NCBI RefSeq assembly: GCF_036659115.1
Contig: NZ_JAVXDF010000123.1
Reading direction: 5' to 3' (one strand)
Source of the DNA: Gordonibacter sp036659115
GTDB lineage: Bacteria; Actinomycetota; Coriobacteriia; Coriobacteriales; Eggerthellaceae
Length of the DNA stretch: 5,141 nt
The position numbers and the translations under genes are program-made. Positions within the stretch are counted from its first letter, which is position 1. The number at the start of each line of letters is the position of its first letter. Shown here in pieces: positions 5,137 through 5,141 of this stretch. The notes under the pieces are model-generated. The model was not told where the DNA came from, ran no database searches, and saw nothing but the letters and a program-made list of their open reading frames with translations.

Positions 5137-5141
5137 AGTGA

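Overview
The window looks like a chromosomal segment of a high-GC actinobacterium, most likely class Coriobacteriia (an Eggerthella/Slackia-type gut or oral anaerobe). This rests on the GC-rich, G/C-ending codons of every gene, clear Shine-Dalgarno sites, and the style of the TetR-ABC cassette and the PyrE protein. It is an inference from reading only; no rRNA or marker search was possible. Six protein genes are supported. There is no transposase, CRISPR array, tRNA or rRNA.

Left part (about 1-2849): an intergenic stretch rich in inverted repeats leads into a rightward cassette. A TetR-family repressor (350-979) is followed after 138 bases by an ABC-2-type exporter made of an ATPase (1118-2059) and a six-helix permease (2052-2849), whose genes overlap by 8 bases. 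A perfect 16-bp palindrome (229-244) upstream of the repressor is the obvious candidate operator. The simplest reading is a self-regulated efflux or membrane-stress cassette whose substrate and inducer are unknown.

Middle part (2850-4066): a leftward single-copy fluoride channel gene fluC/crcB (2891-3280) converges on the permease gene. It is divergent from a rightward VanZ-family membrane protein gene (3552-4066). The 271-base divergent region holds a promoter for fluC with an inverted repeat across its -10, a GC-rich nested stem-loop, and three CTTAA-type repeats at exact 11-bp spacing in front of vanZ. The vanZ reading frame appears broken: its first transmembrane helix lies in one frame and the rest of the protein in another, joined only if one base is restored near 3624.

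Right part (4067-5141): vanZ converges on the leftward pyrE (orotate phosphoribosyltransferase, 4274-4951) with a stem-loop plus T-run between them. The pyrE leader carries two strong GC-only hairpins, one abutting the ribosome binding site. An AT-rich island at the right edge holds a near-consensus rightward promoter for a gene outside the window, and probably the pyrE promoter on the other strand.

I found no new biological system. The most useful points are the vanZ frameshift, the palindromic operator, the 11-bp-spaced repeats and the pyrE leader structure.
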